Origin: Lucinisca nassula
Taxonomy: Eukaryota > Mollusca > Bivalvia > Lucinida > Lucinidae
DNA length: 64,000 bases
NCBI GenBank assembly: GCA_963580285.1
Contig: OY757020.1
Span: 105,031,497-105,095,496, forward strand
Direction of reading: 5' to 3'
The first letter of the stretch is position 1. Each line of letters opens with the position of its first letter. A program made the translations under genes and the position numbers. The notes under the pieces are model-generated. The model had not been told where the DNA came from. It worked only from the letters and a program-made list of their open reading frames with translations, and did not search any database. Of this stretch, positions 46,681-56,107 are shown piece by piece.

Positions 46681-46829
46681 CTGTTTAAGATTTTTATACA
46701 TATCAAACTAACTTTTTTACTTTTAATATCCTCATAATTCTCAATGCCGTTAACCATTAACCGTTTGACGCTAATGACCCACAAAGAGGGTTGCCGCGTC
46801 GTTAAACACGAAATCATCATCATCATCAA
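46681..46829 (+). other. 3' UTR and (ATC)n tail of family A copy 2
   Basis: Same sequence as the 3' ends at 30454-30600 (reverse) and 54736-54846 (reverse), containing 'ccgtttgacgct' and 'gggttg..cgcgtcgttaaacacgaaat' blocks, then ATC repeats. This common end is probably what the RT recognises. Confidence 0.8.
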
Positions 46830-46832
46830 CAT

Positions 46833-47760
46833 CTCCTCGGATGAGCGGACTTTCGCGGTGACTGGCTACGTCTTCGGACTGCAGGCTTGCGGGGGGACTG
46901 GCTCCGACGTCTTCCTGTACGCTTAGCCGGTGAACCGCGTCTAGGAGACCTGGGCTTGTAGCGAGACTTGCTGCGGCGTCTCACCGTCGATGTTCCTTGT
47001 GGTGGTCCGGGTTGTCGTCTGACCTTCGGTCGCACATCTTTGGTAACTTCCAGGTTGGGTAGGGGGTACCTGATAGGCGATCTCCGTGGTGCTGGATCTG
47101 CCTCGACAACATTGCTGCTGCCAGGCCGCTGAACCTCAACTCCGGTCACCTCGACAACATTTCTGCTGCCGGGGGGGGGGGGGGGGTGGTCCTCTTCGGT
47201 GGGATGGTTCTCTTGCTCGTGACGGGACATCCTGTAACATCCGAACGAAGCAGAGCATCGATATCGGCTTCGGGGATTGGTGATGAATTCGGGGCGTGTG
47301 GAGAGTCCGCATGTGTATCAAGCAGCTTCTCCTCCTCCTGGGAGACGGCTAACTCCACAGTCTCTCCCGTGTCCATCGCCTCTCCAGACGCTGCGTTCTC
47401 CAGCCGTCGTTCGATGCCCGGATCCGACTCCAGTCGTATGTCCCGTGGCATCTTTGACTCCCTTCCCTGACGCTCCAAGGGTCTGATGTGTTGGCTGATC
47501 CATTCCCGGGAGTGAAACTGCCAGTTATCTGATTCCACTGAGACACGATGAAGCCATCCTTGTCTCCCGAGTTGCCGAGCCAAGAGTGCCTGACCCTCCA
47601 ATGCCTCGATCCGCATCGCGTTGGTGGCATCCCAACAGCTTAACAGATCTCTAACTATGGTAGATGGTCCGTAGATTTGACAGCAGGCTGTATTCTCCCG
47701 TATCAGCTTGATGAGCTTGGGCTCTTTGGTCGACAGGGGCTCCTTAGTTGCCATCGCCAT
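46833..47760 (-). CDS. Gypsy-associated 3' ORF, arginine/serine-rich, frameshifted
   Basis: It starts MAMATKEPLSTKEPKLIKLI (47760) and continues to PPPPPAAEMLSR (frame to 47146). The rest lies in the adjacent frame (46826-47230) and includes RSPIRYPLPNLEV, RRRSKSRYKPRSPRR and a duplicated RRRSQSPRK. A run of 16 G/C at about 47170-47186 explains the shift. No signal peptide or membrane segment is seen, so this is not an envelope gene. A splice-acceptor-like site (pyrimidine-rich, TTACAG) lies at 47770-47771, nine bases before the start codon, suggesting a spliced accessory mRNA. Family unknown. It is truncated at its 3' side by the (ATC)n tail of copy 2. Confidence 0.55.
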
Positions 47761-47820
47761 CGTTGATGCCTGTAAGTACAGAAAAGAAGAGTTACCAGAT
47801 TTGTATATGCCCCTTATGCA

Positions 47821-48143
47821 CTAGTTGGATCGGCCACGGGTGCATTTTGGACAGTGGTATTGGTCGATATTCAGCGTCTCGGATGGTGTAACGTCTACAC
47901 ACGTGCCGTGGTACCATTCGTTGCACCCATCACACTGGATCATGAACCTCCCCTGCCATGGCATCCTGCAAAGACAATACGTTGTCTTGTCTTCCAACAT
48001 CTTCGGGGTTTCTTCAGGACTCTCTAACCACTTCGTTATCCACTCTGGTAATCGTCTGTCCCTGCAAGGTTTCATGCGGTCGTGGTTCACGACAAACATG
48101 GATTTGCGCAGCTGTACGCGGAACAGTGATGCAGAGATTGCCT
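47821..48143 (-). CDS. Gypsy integrase C-terminal domain with PHD finger
   Basis: After the SINE insertion the pol frame resumes with VEAISASLFRVQLRKSMFVV and NHDRMKPCRDRRLPEW, then a complete PHD finger: YCLC, MIQCDGCNEWYHGTC and YHCPKC, i.e. Cys4-His-Cys3 with the Trp two residues before His. The frame ends RGRSN. PHD fingers read histone H3 tails. At the end of an integrase it would act like the chromodomain of chromoviruses, guiding integration (inference). Confidence 0.8.
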
Positions 48144-48156
48144 CCACGATCACTGT

Positions 48157-48459
48157 ACGGCCCCCGCCCATAGGGGCTTGAAGAAATATATGGGCTGCAT
48201 GATGCTTCCACGCAGAGCTGAATCCGGCCCGCACACTAGTACTGGTAAACCGCTTAGAGGATCTAAGCCTGTCCAGTAACCTCGGTGCGAGGCGGACCGT
48301 CCATGCTAATAAACCCTATTGGTTTCATTGGGCGACAGGGCTTGAGATGTAATTTCATCTCAATGTCGGGTAAAAGTCCCACAAAATTGGAAGCAACGTC
48401 TCCAAAATGACCTTTACAGTGTTGACGGGGACGTTAAACCTCAAATCAAACAAACAAAA
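48157..48459 (+). mobile_element. SINE family B inserted in integrase gene
   Basis: 303 bp flanked by the exact 13-bp duplication CCACGATCACTGT (48144-48156 and 48460-48472). The plus-strand orientation opposes the pol gene. Nearly identical to 52071-52366. The clean TSD shows it moved after the Gypsy element landed. Confidence 0.9.
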
Positions 48460-48472
48460 CCACGATCACTGT

Positions 48473-49735
48473 GGGTCCCTTCCAGGGCTTGCACAGTTTC
48501 CTGCACATACCCTTCAAAACGGCCGTGTCCAGGAGGTACACAATGTCACGCTCTTTGTATGCTCTGTGGATGATCCCTCGTAGGTCGTAGTCCCGTTTCA
48601 TCCGCTTCAGTGATGTCTTCTGGGTTTGCCTGGCCGCATTGTGTGCCGCTTGTATATTTTTTCCAAAGTAGACACGTACTGCCGAGCTCTCAGCCGGTTG
48701 AGGGAACATGAGATAGGCTGGCGTGTTCACTTCACGACCCAACATAAGGCGGTTTTCTGTGAAGCCGGTGAAGGTCCCACTGATCATGGGAGTCTTTGAT
48801 ATAGCATCGAACGGCATCCATGAAGGTCCTGTTGTATCTCTCGACCTGACCGTTGGCAGAGGGTCTGTATGGGGTGGTTCTGGCCTTGTGTATCTCCAGT
48901 GCTTCACACAGGGCGGAGAATAGCTTTGCGTCGAAGTTTCTACCCTGGTCGGTGAAGATTTGGAATGGACACCCAAACCTAGAGAAGAACCCATCCACTG
49001 CAGCCTTCGCTGTGACCTCAGCTGTCTGTGACGGTAGCGGTACACACTCCACCCATTTGGTAAATTGGTCGACCATCATGAGCACATATTCATTCCCTCG
49101 GGGAGTCTTCGGCAGTGGCCCTAGGAAATCGAGGTGGACCCTTTCCATTGGAGCTCTTGCTTGGTACTCTTGCATTGGTACTCTTCCATGTGTAGTGGCC
49201 TTCTTGTTCTGGTTACAGGTCGGACAGGTAGCCACAAATTGCGTGACCTCCCTGCCAAGCCCATACCAGAAGAATTTGTCCTTAATTCGTGCCTTTGTCT
49301 GATCTTTGCCTTGATGTCCTGAAGAGGGTATGTTGTGATTCAACTCTAAGGCGGTCTGTTTCAAGCCTTGGGGCATGACTAGATCTTTTTCTGAGCCGTC
49401 AGGTCGCTGGTGGTATAAAAGACCACCTATGATAAGGAACTCCTCTCTGGCCAACCAGTAGAACTTTGCAGCGGGGCTGGCGATGAAGAGATCTGCTTCG
49501 CTTGGGGTATTTTGAGTCTCTAACCAATCCCATAGGAAGGTAAGGTCTGGGTCTTCACGCTGCAACTTCTGGGTTTTTATGACATCAAAGCCCCAACAGG
49601 AAAGAACCGGTTCCTGTTTAAAAGTACCGACATCACAGACTGTTGCAATGTACAGGGTATTGAGTGGTGCCAGGACTTCCAAACTTATAGAGTCGCTCAT
49701 TGTAATGCAGGACATGTAGTTTGTCATTTACCTTC
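48473..49735 (-). pseudogene. Gypsy-type integrase, 5'-truncated pol
   Basis: Zinc-binding HHCC: LNHNIPSSGHQGK and FVATCPTCNQNK. Core D,D,E: VHLDFLGPLPKTPRGNEYVL, FQIFTDQGRNFDAKLF and SANGQVERYNRTFMD. It then shifts frame near 48770 into FTENRLMLGREVNTPAYLMF and KPWKGPTVIV, where the SINE interrupts. The integrase inserts element cDNA. Catalytic residues are intact but RT and RNase H are missing: the match stops near 49730, where another reading frame (49740-50500) takes over. Confidence 0.88.
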
Positions 49736-49739
49736 ACCA

Positions 49740-50500
49740 CAAGAATTAGACACCAGCGCATTGCAGACAGGAGAAGACCAAAATGGGCTTGCTGGAAGTG
49801 CATTTGTGTTAAAATCTGGGTTAGGCACTGTAAACGCCCACGTCCCATATCCTCATTTGTTTTTTTTATCTCAATATTGAGGGCAAAACATGGCTTTGCT
49901 GGACTGTTCACAATTACATCTGGCACAAATACATGCAATGTTTCAGCAAGTACGGATGAACCTGGTGATGCTGGTTCTGGCTGTCCTGGTAGGTATTCTT
50001 CTGACCGATAGCAGCGTGAATTAGTGAGGGAAGTCGGTACCGGAGAGACGTAGTCCAGCTTTTTCCCTGCAGAGAGATCTGTTACCATTTGGCCAATAAG
50101 TTCTGTTAAGAAATCCTTAGTAGGTCCAATGGCGCTGTTGGCCTCCAGGAAGAGGCAGCTTTTTCCGTATAGTCTTTCTAGGGGGTCATTTCCTGTAGTG
50201 CTGTCCTCCCCATGTAACAGATACGGTCCAGAAGTGGTGGCAGCCTTAAAATCAGCGGCAGACAGCAGTTCTTGCAATCCTGATGCTCCTGTCCACTCAT
50301 CGGTGTCGGGGGTCGTGGCGTCAAAACTCGGGCAATACATGGCCATGTCATTTTTAAACTCTTCTACGCTACAAGTGTCGTCCGGTAGTCCCACCACTTC
50401 ATAGGTGACTGGGTCTTCATCTACAGTGTGTAAGGTTACTTTCGCAGGGTAAATGTCATCTTTGTAAAACATCTCAACCTTGTTGTCAATGAAGTTCGAC
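49740..50500 (-). CDS. Unrecognised protein with nuclease-like E-x-K motif
   Basis: An open frame of about 250 codons begins upstream of MFYKDDIYPAKVTLHTVDED (50472) with NKCWSNFIDNKVE. Later parts include DTCSVEEFKNDMAMYC, LLSAADFKAATTSGPYLLHG, VFVPDVIVNSPAKPC and FALNIEIKKTNEDMGRGRLQ, followed by a helical QILTQMHFQQAHFGLLLS. 'PD...(15-20)...E-I-K' then a Gln-rich helix is reminiscent of PD-(D/E)XK nucleases. This is by eye only. It abuts the truncated Gypsy pol. It could be a host exon or part of another mobile element. Confidence 0.4.
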
Positions 50501-50694
50501 CAGCATTTATTTAGGGTTTATGTCTCTGGACGTCTAGAATTCGATTATTATATCGTCTGAGAAGTCCAACGTCTTGTCTTTTCTCTAGCTGTGCGCGTTC
50601 TCCCAGTAATGCCCCGCGCATGTCCGTCCATCTACTTCCGGTGTGCTTCATTCGCCATAGGTTGGGTGCCGAGGCAGTTCGCCCCCTTCGGTCA

Positions 50695-50835
50695 CTACCA
50701 CATAAGGCATCTGGGCCCGACGAACTGAATGCCAGGATACTTAAGGAATGTAGTGCTGAAATCTCTCCTGTGTTGGCCTTTATCTTCAATGAATCACTTG
50801 CCCAGGGCACTGTACCAGATGACTGGCGACCCCGG
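50695..50835 (+). pseudogene. Small RT fragment of a different non-LTR element
   Basis: It encodes HKASGPDELNARILKECSAE, ISPVLAFIFNESLAQGTVPD and DWR, the region before RT motif A in CR1/RTE-like elements. Only about 45 codons. It is unlike family A at this site (TGPDEIHYQMLKHLP). Confidence 0.75.
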
Positions 50836-50889
50836 TCTATAAAAAAGGGGAAAAATATGTTGCAGCAAATTTCCCAGCCATAATATCAG

Positions 50890-51600
50890 TACAGATAAAG
50901 TATACGAGAAGTATAAATGAAGCTCTCTGCTGGAGTACCAAGTGAGCCTTACTGAAGTACAGGCTTCAAATGTACTTAGCTCTATGGCAACAACTAACCA
51001 GCAATTTATTGGAAGAAGTTCCAATTAAGTTCCGTCTAAAATATGTAAATTATGCCTCAAAAGTACTTCATTCAGGGCAGTATCTTTGAAGCTTCACATG
51101 AAGCACAACTGAAGTTCCACACATGAAGCACAACTGAAGTCCCACACTATCTATAAACAAAAGTACATTTGAAGTTCCGCCTTAAATAAGTAGCAATATG
51201 TGCCTCAAATGTACTTCATTTAAGGAAGTATCTTTGAAGTACCTCAAGAAGTGCGGATAAAGTCCTATATAAAGTACCTTCAAAGCACCATCAAGGTATA
51301 TTTTAAGCCCTCTGGAAGTTGTAATAATTGCATGTACCCAACTAACTGCAAATATTATTACTAATATGTTAGTTTTATCTGAACACCGTGCAAGAATGCC
51401 AAATTTGCCCTAGATAGGTTATTTACACACTGTTATCAGTTCGGTTAAGACTACTTTGTTCACAAGATAAATATTGACAGATGGTCAACTGGCAAGCACA
51501 ATATTTTAACCATGAGAACTTCATGGTTCGATGAACAAAAAGCAGATAAAAAATTTGTTGATACATCTTTTTAAAAAGTATAATACAAAGAACAAAAAAT
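50890..51600. repeat. Non-coding; ~148-bp direct repeat
   Basis: 'tgcctcaaaagtacttcatt' at about 51053 and its relative at about 51201 are followed by 'cagtatctttgaag', giving a 148-bp repeat. The rest is unassigned. Confidence 0.45.
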
Positions 51601-51713
51601 TCATGCGGTTGTCTTAGCCGACTTGCGTCCTTTGCACCTCTTTGACGTCAGACTTGCTCGCATAGCCTTCATTATCTCCCCTTTGGGAGAGTCGGAGTTG
51701 TAGACAGAAAAAG
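51601..51713 (-). CDS. Possible terminal exon of an unknown gene
   Basis: The minus strand reads FSVYNSDSPKGEIMKAMRAS then LTSKRCKGRKSAKTTA and a TGA stop at 51601-51603. It is preceded by an acceptor-like 'ttatttcag'. Basic composition and a clean acceptor-to-stop structure suggest a real last exon. No upstream exon is recognised. A direct repeat of the acceptor region (gctgaaataag twice) is present. Confidence 0.28.
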
Positions 51714-52070
51714 CTGAAATAAGAGAAAGCTGAAATAAGCTATTGGTGACATTAATGGTTTAGTACAATAACATTCGGTTCAACCTTAGTGGAGTCAAGA
51801 TACGAAGCATAGTGGATATACAATACTTTCTTATATAAATATACTAAATCAGAGAAACTATTCAGTTACTAAGTAGAATGAGATTTGTACTGTTAAAGAC
51901 CAAGCAAATCAGGCTAGGTTAATCTAAACTGATATAAATAACTAACATATAAAATTATAATTAACAAAACAAATTCATCTGTTTGTGTTGTGGTTTTACG
52001 GCTCAGTCAACACTTAACAGGTCATGTTGAGCCAGTCAATTAAGTTAACCTAACCACACTTTTCCTGGGC

Positions 52071-52366
52071 CGGCCCCCGCCCATAGGGGCTTGAAGAAAT
52101 ATATGGGCTGCATGCTGCTTCCACGCAGAGCTGAATCCGGCCCGCACTCTAGTACTGGTAAACCGCTTAGAGGATCTAAGCCTGTCCAGGAACCGCGGTG
52201 CGAGGTGGACTTTCCAAGCTAATAAACCCTATTGGTTTCATTGGGCGACAGGGCTCGAGATGTCATTTATCTCAATGTCGGATAAAAGTCCCACAAAATT
52301 TGAAGCAACGTCTCCAAAATGACCTTCACAGTGTTGACGGGGACGTTAAACCTCAAATCAAACAAA
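52071..52366 (+). mobile_element. SINE family B with 16-bp TSD
   Basis: 296 bp flanked by CACACTTTTCCTGGGC at 52055-52070 and 52367-52382. Nearly identical to 48157-48459. One of the youngest family B copies here. Confidence 0.9.
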
Positions 52367-52783
52367 CACACTTTTCCTGGGCAGGCTTCTAAAGACAGTC
52401 TAAGCGGTTAACCAGTACAGTGCATATTCTTTTGCCAATAACTGACAACTGCCCTTCTTGAATCAGCGGAAGAGAGTATGACGGTAGAAAATGTTTCGTG
52501 ATCAGTCTCCATGAAAGAATGTTGCCGAACTCTGGGATCGAACCCGCGGCCTCCTGATCAGTAGTGGTGTGTACCGGTACATGGTTTTATCGTAAAACTG
52601 GTTATTGACGTTCTAGAGATATACCGACAGACTGTCCTGTATGAATCAAAATATCGAATCAGTATCTACCTGTTTTTCTCTTGTCACCGTTTAAAGTCCC
52701 CAAATTTCCATTAAAACATATTCATTTCGTTTTCAAACAAAACAAAACCAAGTCAGTCATTTGCAGAGTGTTATTTATTGCCA

Positions 52784-53087
52784 CCACAGATACTTGTGGT
52801 AAGGGGAGCTTACTATTGACACATAGAGCGATGGTCCAAACTGATCTCTTGGATTTTTTTTCTCTAAATTTTAGCATTTAAGTCAATCTGAGCATACACT
52901 TATATGAAACTAATAAAAAAAATCGCGTTAAAAAAGCGTTCGAAAATAATGATATTTTCGGGAAATGGAAAAATGGATGCTCAGATCGACCGAAATGGTA
53001 AAATTTAGAGAAAAAAATCGAAGAGATCAGTTTTGGACCATCGCTCTTTTGTCAACAGTAAGCTGCCTTGACCACAAGTATCTGTGA
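52784..53087. repeat. Long imperfect inverted repeat inside the hAT element
   Basis: Arms of about 95 bp: 52784-52880 and 52990-53087. For example CACAGATACTTGTGGT faces ACCACAAGTATCTGTG, and 'gagcgatggtcc' faces 'ggaccatcgctc'. The loop is about 110 bp. A transcript would fold into a long hairpin. Confidence 0.75.
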
Positions 53088-53445
53088 TTTTTGCGACGGA
53101 CTCAAAATTAAGAGTATTCAGACGGGTATTACTTTGCTGGACCGATTAGGAGTTGCTCGTGTCTACTTTCGGTTGTATTACTGTTGTAACCGGAAGACAA
53201 TCAAATTGCTGTGTTTTGGTAATGATTATTTTTTTTACGTTCGCCGTATATACATGGTGCTCTGCTTTTAGTTAGGAGAGTGCCACAACGGCTGGGGTGA
53301 CTAAAAGCCAACAGGTACATAAGGCTGGCAGCATTAGGCTACAAAAGGCATAAGGCAGGTTGTAAGACTAGTCAATAGTTCATTCCCGTTTCTGAGAGAA
53401 CATATGATGATGATGATGATGATTTCGTGTTTAACGACGCGTCAA

Positions 53446-54731
53446 AGTAGAAGTAAAACAAAGATCAGGAATTGATACAATTAACTTACTCCACCCATAA
53501 AAGACACCAAAGGGAAAGAAATACAAACATTAAGCGACCAGACCATAATGGAAACCTAAACAAAGGAAGGCCATAAGGACAGTTACTTTCCCACAAAATG
53601 GCCATATGGTCATCCGAAACTAAAAGACACAAGTGATACACACAGTAAGTAACAAACAACAACATAAAATAAATCGCCACAGAAGAGCCGCCTTGGAACG
53701 GTCAGTGGAAGATTTCCACTGGGGGGCTTAAATCGATTTTACGTGGCCACAATCCTCGCCCTTACTTCCGTCGCGATTTAGACAAATAATTTGTTCAGTC
53801 CGCATGAAGGCCTCCTAACTCATCAGTGCAACATCTCCGTGAACACAAAAATCAAAGAACCACAGAGGTGAGACAACGGTGAGGACTCGACAGCAAGAAA
53901 CCACTGAAATGCTGGAGCAAAAGAAAACCAACAGTTAGACTCCGATGAGCCCGACCAGAGACAGAGCATCAGGCACCAACCAACATTACCTTGAATTAGA
54001 TCTCTCTAATTCTCAATAAGCCTTTACGTTGGAGCCGTCATAGAATCTGAGGCCTGACCCACCGGCGTGCAATTAAAGAGGGAAGCAAAGTTGCCAACCG
54101 TGATTGGGTTAACTACCATGCATGCAGTCTGTCGTATAATATCCATGTTGTACCCAATCTTTTTATATCGAAGAATGATTTTACGAAATTGGGTACTGAA
54201 GTCATTGCGGTTATATATTTTTCTGAATTTAAATACTAAGTCACCATAAAATTCGGGTTCCGATAGACCTTGTTGCAGAAGAGATTTAAGTCCAATATTG
54301 AATTTTGAAATTAAATCAGAATGGCGTCTATAAAATTTTGAAAAGGCTTTGCGTAGTTTATGGTACCGATAACCCTGATTAAGGAGTTTAGCCGTTAATA
54401 ATTTATTACGAGTGTTGAAGTCAGTTACATGACTACACACTCTAGCAAATCGAATTAATTGCGAAATATAAACGCCATAGGATGGCGCACGAGGAACATC
54501 ACCATCCAAAAAAGGAAAATTTACAATCTCAAAATCAAAGTCATCGCGTTTATCATAAATTTTGCACGAAACAAATCCATCTACAATAGATAGATGTAAA
54601 TCCAAAAACGGGGCCTCGGTATCAGAAGAATTTGCTTTATTTAACTGAAGTTCTAGGGGGTAAATCTGACTGATCAAACCATCAAAATAGGTATTATCAA
54701 TATTTAATAAATCATCTAAATATCTAGAATA
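53446..54731 (-). mobile_element. Truncated Naiad Penelope copy in a non-LTR 3' UTR
   Basis: It runs from the element end 'agtagaagtaaaac' through pseudo-LTR sequence to the RT C-terminal part, stopping at 'atatctagaa'. TCAA flanks both sides (53442-53445 and 54732-54735), a possible 4-bp duplication. Nearly identical to 17745-19021. Confidence 0.88.
54024..54729 (-). pseudogene. Naiad RT C-terminal fragment
   Basis: Begins just after the YLDD motif (MISQIYPLELQLNKANSSDT) and ends DSMTAPT, the same stop as 18317. A handful of substitutions (GLKSLL for GHKSLL, LVFKFRK for LVYKFRK). The catalytic motifs are missing, so it is inactive. Confidence 0.88.
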
Positions 54732-54846
54732 TCAACCCTCTTTGTGGGTCATAAGCGTCAAACGGTTGACGGTTAAACGGCATGAATAATTATGATGATA
54801 TTAAAAGTAAAAAGTCAGAATGATAATGTATAAAAATCTGAAACAG

Positions 54847-55331
54847 TTAAATCTTATGAAAAAGTCCAATTTCTTTTAAGAATAAAATAATATTATCAAC
54901 AGGTACATCTCGAAACAGTTGTTGCAAAGTGTCAGCTTTGAAATATAAAATACGTGAGGGTGAAAAGTCAACACAGTCAATTAAGATATGTTTCACAGTG
55001 AATGGCTGATCACAACCTACACAAGAAGGCTGATCATCAGCATTAAAAATATAAGAATGAGTAACTCTAGTATGGCCGATGCGCAGTCGTGTTAATACTA
55101 CGTCCTCTTTTCTGGAAAACTGTGGAGGAGAGCATTTTGTACTAACGACAGGTTTAATGGCATGGAGTTTGTTATTTATTGCACGGTCCCATTCGCCTTG
55201 CCATTCCGACAAGATGTATCTGTTGATAAATGGTTTAAAATTGTTAAAAGGAATTTTAAAAACAGATGGATCAAGATTGAGCGATTCCTTTGCTTTCTTG
55301 TCAGCATATTCATTGCCGACAATGCCAATAA
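54847..55331 (-). pseudogene. Family A ORF2 C-terminal fragment
   Basis: Contains SEWQGEWDRAINNKL, LTRLRIGHTRVTHSYIFN and CVGCDQPFTVKHILIDC, ending LFHKI. The RNase H core and everything upstream are lost by 5' truncation. Confidence 0.88.
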
Positions 55332-55486
55332 AGAGAACATATCAAATGATATATCGAATATAGATCATTTTGTATCGATACCCATATCGTATCGAAAAAA
55401 TTATCGATACACAGCACTACTGATCAGCAGTCAGACGCGCATCCGACTGAGCCACCGAGCCCGGCCATATCATCTGATGGTAACCA

Positions 55487-55569
55487 TAAATTTGCTTCTA
55501 CCCAAGAAATTTAATATGGTTATTATCTGATGGTAACCATATTAAATTTCTTGGGTAGAAGCAAATTTA
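55487..55569. repeat. Perfect 36-bp palindrome with 11-nt loop
   Basis: Arms 55487-55522 and 55534-55569 are exact reverse complements, separated by TTATCTGATGG. The 'catctgatggtaaccat' phrase at the left edge is partly repeated at the loop, suggesting a fold-back duplication. Confidence 0.85.
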
Positions 55570-55629
55570 TCAACTGCGAAAATATATGAATAGCCTTAGG
55601 TTAAATGGAAATGGTCTGCTGAATAGTAA

Positions 55630-56107
55630 AGTAAAAGTAAAACAAAGATCAGGAATTGATACAATTAACTTACTCCACCCATAAAAGACACCAAAGGGAA
55701 AGAAATACAAACATTAAGCGACCAGACCATAATGGAAACCTAAACAAAGGAAGGCCATAAGGACAGTTACTTTCCCACAAAATGGCCATATGGCCATCCA
55801 AAACCAAAAGACACAAGTGATACACACAGTAAGTAACAAACAACAACATAAATAAATCGCCACAGGAGAGCCTCCTTGGAACGGTCAGTGGAAGATTTTC
55901 ACTGGGGGGGCGGGAGGGGGGGGGGGCTTAAATCGTTTTTACGTGGCCACAATCCTCGCCCTTACTTCCGTCGCGATTTAGACAATTTGTTCAGTCCGCA
56001 TGAAGGCCTCCTAACTCATCAGTGCAACATCTCCGTGAACACAAAAATCAAAGAACCACAGAGGTGAGACAACGGTGAGGACTCGACAGCAAGAAACCAC
56101 TGAAATG
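55630..56107 (-). mobile_element. Penelope (Naiad) end fragment
   Basis: Pseudo-LTR sequence from the common end ('agtaaaagtaaaac') to 'accactgaaatg'. It carries an expanded G-run (about 55905-55926). It abuts the 5' end of a family A element exactly. Confidence 0.8.

Larger units (their letters stand above)
53406..55331 (-). mobile_element. 5'-truncated family A element with nested Naiad
   Basis: Flanked by the 11-bp duplication AGAGAACATAT (53395-53405 and 55332-55342). The 3' tail (GAT)n is at 53406-53423. The 3' UTR is interrupted at 'gcgtcaa' by the Naiad segment and resumes at 54732. ORF2 remnant 54847-55331 covers the end of RNase H and the CCHC motif and ends LFHKI. Confidence 0.88.
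52562..55419. mobile_element. hAT-like non-autonomous DNA transposon
   Basis: An 8-bp duplication CTGATCAG lies at 52554-52561 and 55420-55427, the hAT length. Terminal inverted repeats TAGTGGTGTGTACCGGTAC and (reverse) TAGTGCTGTGTATCGATAC match at 16 of 19 positions. Without the nested non-LTR element the body is about 920 bp with no transposase, so it is a MITE-like derivative. It contains a long internal inverted repeat (52784-53087). Confidence 0.8.
51980..55466 (-). mobile_element. tRNA-derived SINE split by nested insertions
   Basis: The SINE pieces are 51980-52070, 52383-52561 and 55428-55466. Read in reverse, the last piece gives 'ggctcggtggctcagtcgg' (A box) and the middle one 'ccgcgggttcgatccc' (B box). 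Together they are a tRNA-like head followed by a SINE body. SINE B at 52071-52366 and the hAT-like element at 52562-55419 interrupt it, each with its own target duplication. Confidence 0.75.

Noticed and set aside
46826..47503. Several overlapping open frames on both strands in the GC-rich Gypsy 3' region
   Set aside because: High GC content removes stops. Only the frame continuing from 47760 has a coherent composition and a splice-acceptor-like site.
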